From Streptomyces hiroshimensis (GTDB taxonomy: Bacteria > Actinomycetota > Actinomycetes > Streptomycetales > Streptomycetaceae): 64,000 bases of DNA. Numbering within the stretch: position 1 is the first letter of the stretch; every line of letters starts with the position of its first letter. The stretch spans positions 21,705 through 85,704 of the forward strand of contig NZ_BMUT01000022.1 of assembly GCF_014650335.1 (NCBI RefSeq), written 5' to 3'. This document shows positions 7,392 through 16,157 of this stretch, piece by piece. Position numbers and translations under genes: made by a program. The notes below the pieces were generated by a model. That model was given only the letters and a program-made list of their open reading frames with translations, was not told the DNA's origin and did no database searches.

Positions 7392-9155
7392 CTACTTGAC
7401 GACCGGCTTGCGGATCGACAGGTGGAGCTCCTTCAGGCGGGCCTCCTCGACCTCGCTCGGGGCGCCCATCAGCAGGTCCTGAGCGTTGCCGTTGAGCGGG
7501 AAGGCGATGGTCTCGCGGATGTTCGGCTCGTCGGCCAGGAGCATCACGATGCGGTCCACGCCCGGGGCGATGCCGCCGTGCGGCGGGGCGCCGAACTTGA
7601 AGGCGCGCAGCATGCCGCCGAACTCGCGCTCCACGTCCTCGTTGGAGTAGCCCGCGATCTCGAACGCGCGGTACATGACCTCGGGCTCGTGGTTGCGGAT
7701 GGCGCCGGAGGACAGCTCGATGCCGTTGCAGACGATGTCGTACTGCCAGGCCAGGATGTCCAGCGGGTCCATCGTGTTCAGCGCCTCCAGGCCGCCCTGC
7801 GGCATGGAGAACGGGTTGTGCGAGAACTCGATCTGGCCGGTGTCCTCGTTCTTCTCGAACATCGGGAAGTCGACGATCCAGCAGAAGCGGAAGACGTCCT
7901 CCACGAACTGGCCGGCGCGCTTGGCGGCCTCGACGCGCACGGCGCCCATGATCTTGGAGACCTCGTCGAACTCGCCCGCGCCGAAGAAGATCGCGTGGCC
8001 GGGCTCCAGGCCGAGGCGCTCCACGAGGGCCTTGACGTTCTCCTCGGTGAGGAACTTGGCGATCGGGCCGGTGAGGGCGTTCTCCTCGCCCACACGCACC
8101 CAGGCCAGGCCCTTCGCGCCCTGCTCGACCGCGTAGTCGCCGAGGCCGTCGAAGAACTTGCGCGGCTGGTCACCCGTGTTCGGGACGGCCAGCGCACGGA
8201 CGTGCTTGCCGGCGAAGGCCTTGAACTCCGAGCCCTCGAAGACGTCGGAGACGTCCACGAGCTCCAGCTCGGCGCGCAGGTCCGGCTTGTCGGAGCCGTA
8301 CTTGAGCATGGCCTCGCGGAAGGGGATCCGCAGGAACGGCGAGGTGACGTGGCGGCCGTTGCCGAACTCCTCGAAGAGGTCGGTCATGACCTTCTCGATG
8401 ACCTGGAAGACGTCCTCCTGCTCGACGAAGGACATCTCCACGTCGAGCTGGTAGAACTCGCCCGGCGAGCGGTCGGCGCGGGCGTCCTCGTCACGGAAGC
8501 AGGGCGCGATCTGGAAGTAGCGGTCGAAGCCCGCGATCATCAGCAGCTGCTTGAACTGCTGCGGGGCCTGCGGCAGGGCGTAGAACTTGCCGGCGTGCAG
8601 ACGGGACGGCACCAGGAAGTCGCGCGCGCCCTCGGGGGAGGTGGCGGACAGGATCGGGGTGGCCATCTCGTTGAAGCCGAGGGCGGTCATCTTCTCGCGC
8701 ATGGAGGCGATGACGGCGGAGCGCAGCATGATGTTGCTGTGCATGCGCTCGCGGCGCAGGTCGAGGAAGCGGTACTCCAGGCGGCGCTCCTCGTTCACCC
8801 CGTCCTCGGCGTTGATGGTGAAGGGCAGCGGCTCGGCGGCGCCGAGGACCTCGACCGCGTCGACCTCGACCTCGATCTCACCGGTGGGGAGCTCGGGGTT
8901 GATGTTGTCGGCACCACGGCTGACGACCTTGCCGTCGATGCGGACGACGGTCTCCTTGGTGAGGTGGCTCAGCGCCTCGTTGGCGGGGGTGCCGGGACGG
9001 GCCACGAGCTGCACCAGGCCGTGGTGGTCGCGGAGATCGATGAAGAGGATGCCGCCCAGGTCGCGCCGATTGTGCAGCCAGCCACTCAGTCGCACGTCGG
9101 TGTCGACGTCAGCCGCACGGAGCTCGCCGCAGGTGTGGGACCGGTACCGATGCAT
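7392..9155 (-). CDS. aspS: Aspartyl-tRNA synthetase (probably Asp/Asn non-discriminating)
   Basis: A 587-residue class II synthetase. An N-terminal OB-fold anticodon-binding domain (about 1-110, with SGWLHNRRDLGGILFIDLRD) precedes the catalytic core. Motif 2 appears as CFRDEDARADRSPGEFYQLD and motif 3 as GIAPGVDRIVMLL, with the bacterial GAD insertion between about 300 and 410. It charges tRNA-Asp. Actinobacteria commonly use this enzyme also to form Asp-tRNA-Asn for GatCAB; that is family knowledge and not visible here. The gene is single, facing the terminator at 7334 and divergent from the phosphatase gene at 9333. Confidence 0.97.
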   Translation of the reverse strand: MHRYRSHTCGELRAADVDTDVRLSGWLHNRRDLGGILFIDLRDHHGLVQLVARPGTPANEALSHLTKETVVRIDGKVVSRGADNINPELPTGEIEVEVDAVEVLGAAEPLPFTINAEDGVNEERRLEYRFLDLRRERMHSNIMLRSAVIASMREKMTALGFNEMATPILSATSPEGARDFLVPSRLHAGKFYALPQAPQQFKQLLMIAGFDRYFQIAPCFRDEDARADRSPGEFYQLDVEMSFVEQEDVFQVIEKVMTDLFEEFGNGRHVTSPFLRIPFREAMLKYGSDKPDLRAELELVDVSDVFEGSEFKAFAGKHVRALAVPNTGDQPRKFFDGLGDYAVEQGAKGLAWVRVGEENALTGPIAKFLTEENVKALVERLGLEPGHAIFFGAGEFDEVSKIMGAVRVEAAKRAGQFVEDVFRFCWIVDFPMFEKNEDTGQIEFSHNPFSMPQGGLEALNTMDPLDILAWQYDIVCNGIELSSGAIRNHEPEVMYRAFEIAGYSNEDVEREFGGMLRAFKFGAPPHGGIAPGVDRIVMLLADEPNIRETIAFPLNGNAQDLLMGAPSEVEEARLKELHLSIRKPVVK

Positions 9156-9332
9156 CGTTCATCCAAGTCGTGATCGAGGGCGTGGGCCAGCCCGCCTACC
9201 GCGCAGGGCTCGTACCTGCGGCACGGGGCTGGCGTGCATACAACACGGGAGCAAGGGTACTGCGCGGTTGTAAAGATCCGCCCACCGTACCTTCGGTGGT
9301 ACCCATGGCGCGGACCTGCATAAAGTAGGGCA

Positions 9333-11501
9333 ATGCGCACCGAGGACGTACTGGCCGCCACCGCGACCGGCCTGTGGCACTGGGACAACGCCACGCGCAT
9401 CGCCACCTTCGACGCCGAGGCCGCCCGGCTGCTGGGACTCCCGGCCACCCGTACGGAGCTGACGGAATCCGCCACCAGGGCCCGCTTCCACGCCGTGGAC
9501 TGGGTGGAGATCCAGGGCGTGATCAGCCTGGCCGTGGCGGAGGGCACGCTCGCCGAGGCGCGGCTGCGGGTCGTGGACGAGGCGGGGCGGGTCCTGCGGA
9601 CGGTGCGCTGCCGCACGCGGCCGCAGCTGCGCGCCGCGGCCGCCGGGCGGATCGACTTCGTACTGATCGGGACGCTGCAGGAGGTGCCGGAGCCGCAGCC
9701 GGGCACATCCGCGGCGCGGACGGCGGTCACGGGCGACTGGCGGCGCAACCGCGAGGCCTTTCTGCTGGACGCGGGACGGGCGCTCGCGGAGGCCCGCTCG
9801 ACGGCCGAGGTGCTGCGGACGGCGGCCGGGCTGTCGATGCCGGGCTTCGAGCCGTCGGGGCTGGCGGTCTTCAGCTCGGTGGGCAACCGGGTCCGGGTGA
9901 TCGGGCACCACGGGTACGCGCCGGGCAGCGCGGACCCCTTCCTGGACCTCCCCATGGACGCGGCCTACCCGGCGGCCGAGGTCATCCGCACCGGCCGCGC
10001 GATCTACCTGCCCGCGCCCGAGGACTACGAACGCCGCTTCCCGCAGGCCTGGCAGGACGTCGCGCACTTCGGACGGCAGTCGTGGGCGTTCCTGCCGCTG
10101 ATCAACGCCGGGCAGGTCATCGGGGCGTGGATGGCCGGCTTCAGCGTGCCGGTGTCCTTCACTCCCGACGAGCGGTCCGTCCTGACGACGGTGGCCCGGA
10201 TGCTCGCGCAGGCCCTGAGCCGGGCCAGCGTGCACGAGTCCGAACGGGAGCTGACCGTCGGCCTGCAGCGGTCCATGATGCCCACGCTGCAGCAGGACAT
10301 CCCCGGGATGTCCGTCGCCGCGCGCTACGTGCCCACCGGCGGCGGGCTGGAGGTCGGCGGCGACTGGTACGACATGATCCCGCTCCCCCTCGGCAGGATC
10401 GCCCTCGTCATCGGCGACGTCCAGGGCCACGACGTACGGGCCGCCGGGCTCATGGGCCAGCTCCGGATCGCCCTGCGCGCCTACGCCTCCGAGGGCCACC
10501 ACCCCGACGCGGTCCTCTCCCGGGCCTCCCACTTCCTGGCCGGGATCAACGCCTCCGAGACCGAGGGCGACGAGGCCGAGCCGCGCTTCGCGACCTGCCT
10601 GTACATCGAGGTCGACCCGGAGAGCGGGCGGCTCGACATCGTCCGCGCCGGGCACCCCAACCCGGCCATCCGGCTCGGCGACGGGACCATGCTCGTCCGC
10701 AACACCGCGGGCGGGCTGCCGCTCGGCATCGACCCCGACACGGACTACCCCACGACGCGGCTCGTCCTCGAACCCGGCGAGACGATGATCGTCTGCACGG
10801 ACGGGCTGATCGAGACCGGCGGCCACGACCTGGACAGCGGGTGGGACCGGCTGCGCGAGGTCATCGAGGGACAGCCGCTCGAACTCGGCGGGGGCGGCGT
10901 CGGGCCCGACGGCAGCGACCTGGAGGCGCTCGCGGACGCCCTCGTCCGGGCCGTCCACGGCCCGTCCTCCCACTACACGACCGGGCCGCTCCTGGACCGG
11001 CGCGAGGACGACATCGCCGTCCTGCTGCTGGCCCGCGAGGACGGCACGGCGGGCGCGGAGCCCTCGGCTCTGCCGCACCCGGTGCGGCGGACGGTCCTCA
11101 CCATCGCCCAGGCCGAACCGGAACGCATCGCGGAGGCGCGGCAGCAGGTGCGCGACCTGTTGCACGACTGGCCGGACGAGGACCAGGTCGACTCCGCCGT
11201 CCTCATGGTCTCGGAGATGGTCACCAACGTCCTCGTCCACACGGACGGGGACGCGGTGCTCATCGCCCGCATCAGCGGGGAACACGGGACGCGGTGCGTC
11301 CGCGTCGACGTCTCGGACAGCAGCGACGAACTGCCGCACCGCCGGCACCCCGGCGAGATGGCCTCGTCGGGGCGGGGGCTGGTGCTGATGGAACTCCTGG
11401 CCGGGGCGTGGGGGGTGGACCCACGGGGGGAGGGCAAGAACATCTGGTTCGAACTGCACGAGAAGGAGGGGGCAGGGGTCCCCTCGGTCCCGGTGGGCTA
11501 G
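9333..11501 (+). CDS. PAS-GAF-PP2C(SpoIIE)-HATPase signalling phosphatase
   Basis: A 722-residue soluble protein with four modules. A PAS-like sensor lies at about 1-110 (GLWHWDNATRIATFDAEAAR), a GAF domain at about 130-300, and a SpoIIE-type PP2C Ser/Thr phosphatase at about 315-560 with the metal-binding GGDWYDMI near 345 and VIGDVQGHD. A GHKL ATPase of the anti-sigma-factor kinase type occupies about 590-710 (MVSEMVTNVLVHTDG as N-box; GRGLVLMELLAGAWGV). Proteins with both phosphatase and kinase modules control anti-anti-sigma partners in Streptomyces partner-switching, as in OsaC. The cognate sigma system is not adjacent, so the partner is unknown. The start ATG follows AGTAGGGCA. Upstream, CCACCG and CGGTGG form an inverted repeat near 9280-9300. 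Confidence 0.9.
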   Translation: MRTEDVLAATATGLWHWDNATRIATFDAEAARLLGLPATRTELTESATRARFHAVDWVEIQGVISLAVAEGTLAEARLRVVDEAGRVLRTVRCRTRPQLRAAAAGRIDFVLIGTLQEVPEPQPGTSAARTAVTGDWRRNREAFLLDAGRALAEARSTAEVLRTAAGLSMPGFEPSGLAVFSSVGNRVRVIGHHGYAPGSADPFLDLPMDAAYPAAEVIRTGRAIYLPAPEDYERRFPQAWQDVAHFGRQSWAFLPLINAGQVIGAWMAGFSVPVSFTPDERSVLTTVARMLAQALSRASVHESERELTVGLQRSMMPTLQQDIPGMSVAARYVPTGGGLEVGGDWYDMIPLPLGRIALVIGDVQGHDVRAAGLMGQLRIALRAYASEGHHPDAVLSRASHFLAGINASETEGDEAEPRFATCLYIEVDPESGRLDIVRAGHPNPAIRLGDGTMLVRNTAGGLPLGIDPDTDYPTTRLVLEPGETMIVCTDGLIETGGHDLDSGWDRLREVIEGQPLELGGGGVGPDGSDLEALADALVRAVHGPSSHYTTGPLLDRREDDIAVLLLAREDGTAGAEPSALPHPVRRTVLTIAQAEPERIAEARQQVRDLLHDWPDEDQVDSAVLMVSEMVTNVLVHTDGDAVLIARISGEHGTRCVRVDVSDSSDELPHRRHPGEMASSGRGLVLMELLAGAWGVDPRGEGKNIWFELHEKEGAGVPSVPVG

Positions 11502-11546
11502 GCGCCCGCCGGTCCCGGTGGGCTGGGCCCCGCCCCTCCGCCGGGG

Positions 11547-12381
11547 CTACGACGCGGGGATCACGCCCAGGCGGCCCGCCTGGTAGTCGTCAAACGCCTG
11601 GGCCAGTTCGGCGTGGGTGTTCATGACGAACGGGCCGTAGTGCTGCATCGGTTCACGGATCGGCAGCCCCCCGAGCAGCACTACCTCGAAGTTCTCCGTC
11701 CGGGACTCCTGCTTCTTGTCGGCCCGGATGGTCACCGAGTCGCCCTGCCCGAAGACGACCGTCTGCCCCATCGCGAAGGGCCGCCCCTCCGCGCCCGCCG
11801 AGCCGTGCCCGGCGAGCCCGTAGGCCAGGGCGTTGAAGTCGGGGCGCCACGGGAGCGCCAGCTCCGCGCCGGGGCTCACGGAGGCGTGGATCATCGTGAT
11901 GGGCGTGTGCGTGGCGCCCGGCCCCGCGTGCCCGCCCACGTCACCGGCGATCAGCCGGACGAGCGACCCGCCGTCCTCGGAGGCCAGCAGCCTGACGCTG
12001 CCCCCGCGGATGTCCTGGTACTTCGGCGCCAGCATCTTGTCCGTACTCGGCAGGTTCACCCACAGCTGGAGGCCGTGGAAGAGCCCGCCGCTGGCGACCA
12101 GCTCCTCCGGCGGCGTCTCGATGTGCAGCAGGCCGGAGCCGGCCGTCATCCACTGCGTGTCGCCGTCGGTGATGACGCCACCGCCGCCGTGCGAGTCGCG
12201 GTGGACGAAGGTGCCGTCGATACTTGTAATTGATCCCCGCGAAGGCCCTGCGCACGGGGAATCCCTCGCCCTCGAAGCCCGCCGGAGCCGTGCCGACGTA
12301 CAGCACCGGCCGCTGCGGGGCGCCCGCCGGGGCGGAGACCCGCGGCAGGGTCAACGGGTTCTCGACGGTCACTGCTGGCAT
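11547..12381 (-). pseudogene. Pirin-family gene broken by an internal deletion and frameshift
   Basis: The 5' part from ATG 12381, after a GAGGAGG ribosome site, encodes a normal Streptomyces pirin start (PAVTVENPLTLPRV, then GFPVRRAFAGINYK). Near 12220 the sequence jumps directly to what is normally about 37 residues further on (IDGTFVHRDSHGGGG) in a different frame, and continues as an intact pirin to the stop at 11547. The span is 835 nt, not a multiple of three. The missing stretch normally holds the HPHRG motif, so two of the four iron ligands of the first cupin are gone. The 3' part could still yield a 200-residue fragment from an internal ATG at 12149. Pirins are cupin proteins, some with quercetinase activity. 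A sequencing or assembly artefact cannot be excluded, but the junction is clean. Confidence 0.85.
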
Positions 12382-12406
12382 GACGACCTCCTCGGTTCGT
12401 TCATCG

Positions 12407-12421
12407 TTCAATTTAGTTGAA
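12407..12421. promoter_or_regulatory. MarR-type palindrome upstream of the pirin gene
   Basis: TTCAATTTAGTTGAA has 5-bp perfect arms and 12 of 15 symmetric positions, in an unusually AT-rich patch 26 bp upstream of the pirin start. The size and TTCAA/TTGAA arms fit a MarR-family operator. No MarR gene is adjacent. Confidence 0.55.
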
Positions 12422-12481
12422 GGGTGAACAACCTGCAAGGGCTGCCGCATTCCCGCGCGGCGGATCATGGACACTGGATCA

Positions 12482-13429
12482 ATGCGCCAGAACGCCTCCG
12501 GCCCCCGCCCGGCCGCCGTCACCGCCCTCGTCGCCGCGGTGCTGGCGCTGGCCGCGCTCGGTGTCGTCGTGGCGGAACACGGCCTCGCGACGGACTCCCC
12601 CGTGGCCGACGGGGACGCCTCCGGCCACTTCGCGCAGACCAGGGCCCAGGGGGACGAGACCGCGGAGGCGATGCGGTCGGCCGTACGGGCCGAGAACGGC
12701 ACGGCCCCGCTCAGGCCCGCGGCCGGCGGCAAGACCGACCCGCTGCCCGCCTCCGACCCCCTGCGCGCCACGGAGGCCCCGGCCTCCCCCGCCGTCGGAC
12801 CGCTGTTCTACACGGGCCAGGGCGCGCCCGGGCACGGCTGCAGCGCGAGCGTCGTCCACAGCCCCAAGGGCGATCTGATCATCACCGCGGCACACTGCGT
12901 CTACCAGGACGGATTCCGTACGGACATCGCCTTCGTACCGGGCTACCGCGACGGCGTCGCCCCGTACGGCGTGTGGGTGCCGACGTCGGTCGACCTCGAC
13001 CCGGAGTGGGCGGCCGACCGCGACCCGGACCACGACGTGGCGTTCCTGCGGGTGCGCCGGGCGGGCGGCGGGGACACCGGCACCAAGCCGCTGGAGCAGG
13101 TCACCGGCGCGGAGCGCATCCGCTTCCGGCCGGCGGCGGGCCGGCCGACGCGGGTGATCGGCTACCCCCTGGGCGAGGAGCGCCCCGTCTCCTGCCAGAA
13201 CCGCACGACGGCCTACAGCCCGACCCAGCTGCAGTTCGACTGCGCGGACCTGCCCAACGGCACCAGCGGCGGCCCCCTCCTGACAGACATCGACCCCGCG
13301 ACCGGGCTGGGCACGGTCAACGGGGTCATAGGCGGCCACGACGAGGGCGGCGACGAGCAGACGTCGTACAGCTCGTATTTCGGCGACGGGATCGAGTCCC
13401 TCTACCGGAGAGCGACGGGCACGGGCTGA
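12482..13429 (+). CDS. Secreted trypsin-like serine protease
   Basis: About 315 residues. An N-terminal signal or anchor segment (AAVTALVAAVLALAALGVVV) directs export, followed by a low-complexity pro-region to about residue 105. The chymotrypsin-fold domain has a complete triad: His138 in ITAAHC, Asp185 in DPDHDVAF and Ser262 in GTSGGP. Two cysteines (CSASVV and AAHC) probably form the usual disulfide beside the active histidine. The ATG at 12482 is preferred; one at 12467 (MDTGS) would add five residues. The 5' leader seems very short. The gene is divergent from the pirin pseudogene. Substrate unknown; such enzymes are extracellular in Streptomyces. Confidence 0.9.
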   Translation: MRQNASGPRPAAVTALVAAVLALAALGVVVAEHGLATDSPVADGDASGHFAQTRAQGDETAEAMRSAVRAENGTAPLRPAAGGKTDPLPASDPLRATEAPASPAVGPLFYTGQGAPGHGCSASVVHSPKGDLIITAAHCVYQDGFRTDIAFVPGYRDGVAPYGVWVPTSVDLDPEWAADRDPDHDVAFLRVRRAGGGDTGTKPLEQVTGAERIRFRPAAGRPTRVIGYPLGEERPVSCQNRTTAYSPTQLQFDCADLPNGTSGGPLLTDIDPATGLGTVNGVIGGHDEGGDEQTSYSSYFGDGIESLYRRATGTG

Positions 13430-13534
13430 GCCCCGGCAGGCACCGCCGAACTGCGCCACAGGGGCTGATCACCGCTGCGGCGGAATCAAACCGCCGGCTT
13501 CGCCGAACCCCGCCCGCAGGGCCCGCGCCGTCTT

Positions 13535-13602
13535 GCCGCAGGCAAGAAAAGATCCGCCGCGACGGCGAGCAACCCCCACCGGCATGGCCGGCGGTGCCGA
13601 GC
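13535..13602 (-). repeat. Copy of a GC-rich intergenic repeat family
   Basis: On the minus strand this carries GGTGCCG-type sequence, then TGCTCGCCGTCGCGGCGG and ATCTTTTCTTGCCTGCGGC. It closely matches the two tandem copies at 59205-59268 and 59311-59375. All copies lie between genes. The dyad GCCGCAGGCAAG with CTTGCC suggests a folded RNA or terminator role for the SseB or protease transcripts. Confidence 0.6.
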
Positions 13603-13618
13603 GACCGTCACCCACGAC

Positions 13619-14089
13619 TCAGCCGTAAAGCCTCCGCATCGTGAAGTCCACCATCTGCTCGACCGCCTTCGCGTCGAAGACCATCCGGTGGTCGCCCTCG
13701 ATGTCCAGCACGAAGCCGTAGCCCGTCGGCAGGAGGTCGATGACCTCCGCGCCCGTGATGACGAAGTACTTCGACTCCTTGCCCGCGTACCGCCGCAGCT
13801 CCTTCAGCGAGGTGAACATCGGGATCACCGGCTGCTGGGTGTTGTGGAGGGCGAGGAAGCCGGGGTTGTCGCCGCGCGGGCAGTAGACCTTCGACGTGGA
13901 GAAGACGGTCTGGAAGTCCTCCGCGGACATCGACCCCGTGGTGAAGGCCCGCACCGCGTCGGCGAGCGACGGAGGGGACGGCTCCGGGTAGAGCGGCTGT
14001 TCGCCGTAGACACCGGGGCCGCCCGGCTGCTGCGGCGGCGGTGGCGGCGCGTAACCCTGCGTGCCCGCGTTCTGGTCGTAGCCGTACAT
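13619..14089 (-). CDS. SseB-family protein
   Basis: A 156-residue protein. The first 40 residues are a glycine/proline/glutamine/tyrosine-rich tail (MYGYDQNAGTQGYAPPPPPQ). The SseB-like domain follows (ADAVRAFTTGSMSAEDFQTV, KVYCPRG, PGFLALHNTQQPVIPMFTS, and ITGAEVIDLLPTGYGFVLDI). In enterobacteria SseB was named as a serine-sensitivity enhancer; in Streptomyces several paralogues occur near type VII secretion or regulatory genes, and the biochemical role is not known. It is convergent with the protease gene and divergent from the acyl-CoA dehydrogenase at 14243. Confidence 0.88.
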   Translation of the reverse strand: MYGYDQNAGTQGYAPPPPPQQPGGPGVYGEQPLYPEPSPPSLADAVRAFTTGSMSAEDFQTVFSTSKVYCPRGDNPGFLALHNTQQPVIPMFTSLKELRRYAGKESKYFVITGAEVIDLLPTGYGFVLDIEGDHRMVFDAKAVEQMVDFTMRRLYG

Positions 14090-14161
14090 GCGCCAAAGCG
14101 TAGCGGCGTACGCCGTCGATTGAGACTGGTCACAGTCGGTCCGACAGGGGTTGCGTCTTAT

Positions 14162-14173
14162 TACCCGTGGGTA
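14162..14173. promoter_or_regulatory. TACCCGTGGGTA palindrome upstream of acyl-CoA dehydrogenase
   Basis: A 12-bp palindrome (TACCC GT GGGTA) about 70 bp ahead of the dehydrogenase start, within TTATTACCCGTGGGTAGCAT. Its place and symmetry fit an operator for a TetR-type lipid regulator; the protein is not identified. Confidence 0.5.
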
Positions 14174-14242
14174 GCATCATGCAGATTACTGCCCGGTACG
14201 TATTTGAGGGTTCGTCCTCCCAGCCACTACGGAGCCGTTGTC

Positions 14243-16069
14243 ATGGGCCACTACAAGTCGAATCTCCGCGACATCGAGTTCAACCTCTTCGAGGTTCTCG
14301 GCCGCGACAAGCTGTACGGCTCCGGCCCGTTCGCGGAGATGGACGTCGAGACCGCCAAGGACATCCTGTCGGAGATCACGCGCCTCTCGGAGAACGAGCT
14401 GGCCGAGTCCTTCGCCGACACCGACCGCAACCCCCCGGTCTTCGACCCCGAGACCAACACCGCCCCGGTTCCGGACACCTTCAAGAAGAGCTACCAGGCG
14501 TACATGGACGCCGAGTGGTGGCGCCTCGGCATCCCGGAGGAGATCGGCGGCACCACCGCCCCGCGCTCGCTGATCTGGGCCTACGCCGAGTCCATCCTGG
14601 GCTCGAACCCGGCCATCTGGATGTACTCCTCGGGCCCGGCCTTCGCCGGCATCCTCTTCGAGGAGGGCACCGAGCAGCAGAAGCACATCGCGAAGATCGC
14701 GGTGGAGAAGCAGTGGGGCTCCACCATGGTGCTGACCGAGCCGGACGCCGGCTCGGACGTGGGCGCCGGCCGCACCAAGGCCGTGCAGCAGGAGGACGGC
14801 TCCTGGCACATCGAGGGCGTGAAGCGCTTCATCACCTCGGGTGAGCACGACATGGCGGAGAACATCCTCCACTACGTCCTCGCCCGCCCCGAGGGTGCCG
14901 GCCCGGGCACCAAGGGCCTGTCCCTCTTCCTCGTGCCGAAGTACGAGTTCGACTTCGAGACCGGCGAGCTGGGCGAGCGCAACGGCGTCTACGCCACCAA
15001 CGTCGAGCACAAGATGGGCCTCAAGGCCTCCAACACGTGCGAGATGACCTTCGGCGACAAGCACCCCGCCAAGGGCTGGCTCATCGGCGAGAAGCACGAC
15101 GGCATCCGCCAGATGTTCATGATCATCGAGTTCGCCCGGATGATGGTCGGCACGAAGGCCATCGCCACCCTCTCCACCGGCTACCTCAACGCGCTGGAGT
15201 ACGCCAAGGAGCGCGTGCAGGGCCCGGACCTGGCCAACTTCATGGACAAGACCGCGCCCAAGGTCACCATCACCCACCACCCCGACGTGCGCCGCTCGCT
15301 GATGACGCAGAAGGCGTACGCCGAGGGCATGCGCGCCCTGGTGCTCTACACCGCCTCCGTCCAGGACGAGATCATGGTCAAGGAGGCCGCGGGCGAGGAC
15401 GCCAAGGCGCTGCACGGCCTCAACGACCTGCTCCTGCCGATCGTCAAGGGCTACGGCTCCGAGAAGTCCTACGAGCAGCTCGCCCAGTCGCTGCAGACCT
15501 TCGGCGGCTCCGGGTACCTGCAGGAGTACCCGATCGAGCAGTACATCCGCGACGCCAAGATCGACACCCTCTACGAGGGCACCACGGCGATCCAGGGCCA
15601 GGACTTCTTCTTCCGGAAGATCGTCCGTGACCAGGGCCAGGCCCTGAACACCCTCTCCGAGGAGATCAAGAAGTTCCTGGCCTCCGAGGCCGGCGGCGAG
15701 GACCTGGCCGGCGCCCGCGGCGCGCTCGCCAAGGCCGCGGTGGACCTGGAGGCGATCGTCGGCAAGATGATCACCGACCTCACCGCCACCGGCGAGGACG
15801 TCAAGAACATCTACAAGGTCGGCCTGAACACCACCCGCCTGCTGCTGGCCTCCGGTGACGTCGTCGTCGCCTACCTGCTGCTCAAGGGCGCGGCCGTGGC
15901 CGCCGAGAAGCTGGACGGCGCCTCCGCCAAGGACAAGGCGTTCTACACCGGCAAGATCGCGGCGGCGAAGTTCTTCACCTCCGACATCCTGCCGCGCGTC
16001 TCCGTCGAGCGCGGGCTCGCCGAGGTCGTCGACAACTCCCTGATGGAGCTGGACGAGGCCGCGTTCTAA
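14243..16069 (+). CDS. Acyl-CoA dehydrogenase (FadE-type, 608 aa)
   Basis: A large flavin-dependent acyl-CoA dehydrogenase that catalyses the first beta-oxidation step on longer acyl-CoAs. It has the family FAD/substrate loop MVLTEPDAGSDVGAGR (near residue 170), the helical domain with QTFGGSGYLQEYPIEQYIRD, and IDTLYEGTTAIQGQDFFFRK, whose Glu is the usual catalytic base position. At 608 residues it is longer than the standard 380 because of the N-terminal module (YKSNLRDIEFNLFEVL) and C-terminal extension seen in actinobacterial long-chain members. The ATG at 14243 gives the conserved MGHYKSNLRD start. It is probably regulated through the palindrome at 14162 and ends at the hairpin at 16095. 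Confidence 0.93.
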   Translation: MGHYKSNLRDIEFNLFEVLGRDKLYGSGPFAEMDVETAKDILSEITRLSENELAESFADTDRNPPVFDPETNTAPVPDTFKKSYQAYMDAEWWRLGIPEEIGGTTAPRSLIWAYAESILGSNPAIWMYSSGPAFAGILFEEGTEQQKHIAKIAVEKQWGSTMVLTEPDAGSDVGAGRTKAVQQEDGSWHIEGVKRFITSGEHDMAENILHYVLARPEGAGPGTKGLSLFLVPKYEFDFETGELGERNGVYATNVEHKMGLKASNTCEMTFGDKHPAKGWLIGEKHDGIRQMFMIIEFARMMVGTKAIATLSTGYLNALEYAKERVQGPDLANFMDKTAPKVTITHHPDVRRSLMTQKAYAEGMRALVLYTASVQDEIMVKEAAGEDAKALHGLNDLLLPIVKGYGSEKSYEQLAQSLQTFGGSGYLQEYPIEQYIRDAKIDTLYEGTTAIQGQDFFFRKIVRDQGQALNTLSEEIKKFLASEAGGEDLAGARGALAKAAVDLEAIVGKMITDLTATGEDVKNIYKVGLNTTRLLLASGDVVVAYLLLKGAAVAAEKLDGASAKDKAFYTGKIAAAKFFTSDILPRVSVERGLAEVVDNSLMELDEAAF

Positions 16070-16094
16070 GACCGCCGCGACCCTCGTAAACCCC

Positions 16095-16140
16095 CGGGGC
16101 AGGAGCCGGGCGCGCAAACCCGCGCCCGCCTCTTGCCCCG
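16095..16140 (+). terminator. Terminator after acyl-CoA dehydrogenase
   Basis: A composite hairpin: an outer CGGGGCA / TGCCCCG pair and an inner GGGCGCG (16108-16114) / CGCGCCC (16121-16127) pair around a CAAACC loop, 25 bp past the stop. Confidence 0.65.
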
Positions 16141-16157
16141 CTCCCTATCCTGAGGCC

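Noticed and set aside
7422..9173. Long plus-strand frame opposite aspS, and similar long antisense frames over metG, bkd, paaN and others.
   Set aside because: High GC gives long open antisense frames; their products are Arg/Gly/Val/Leu-biased with no domains, whereas the opposite strand encodes clear families.
11547..12149. Separate short pirin gene starting at the internal ATG 12149.
   Set aside because: No ribosome site and it begins in the middle of the cupin domain; it is the 3' part of the broken gene.
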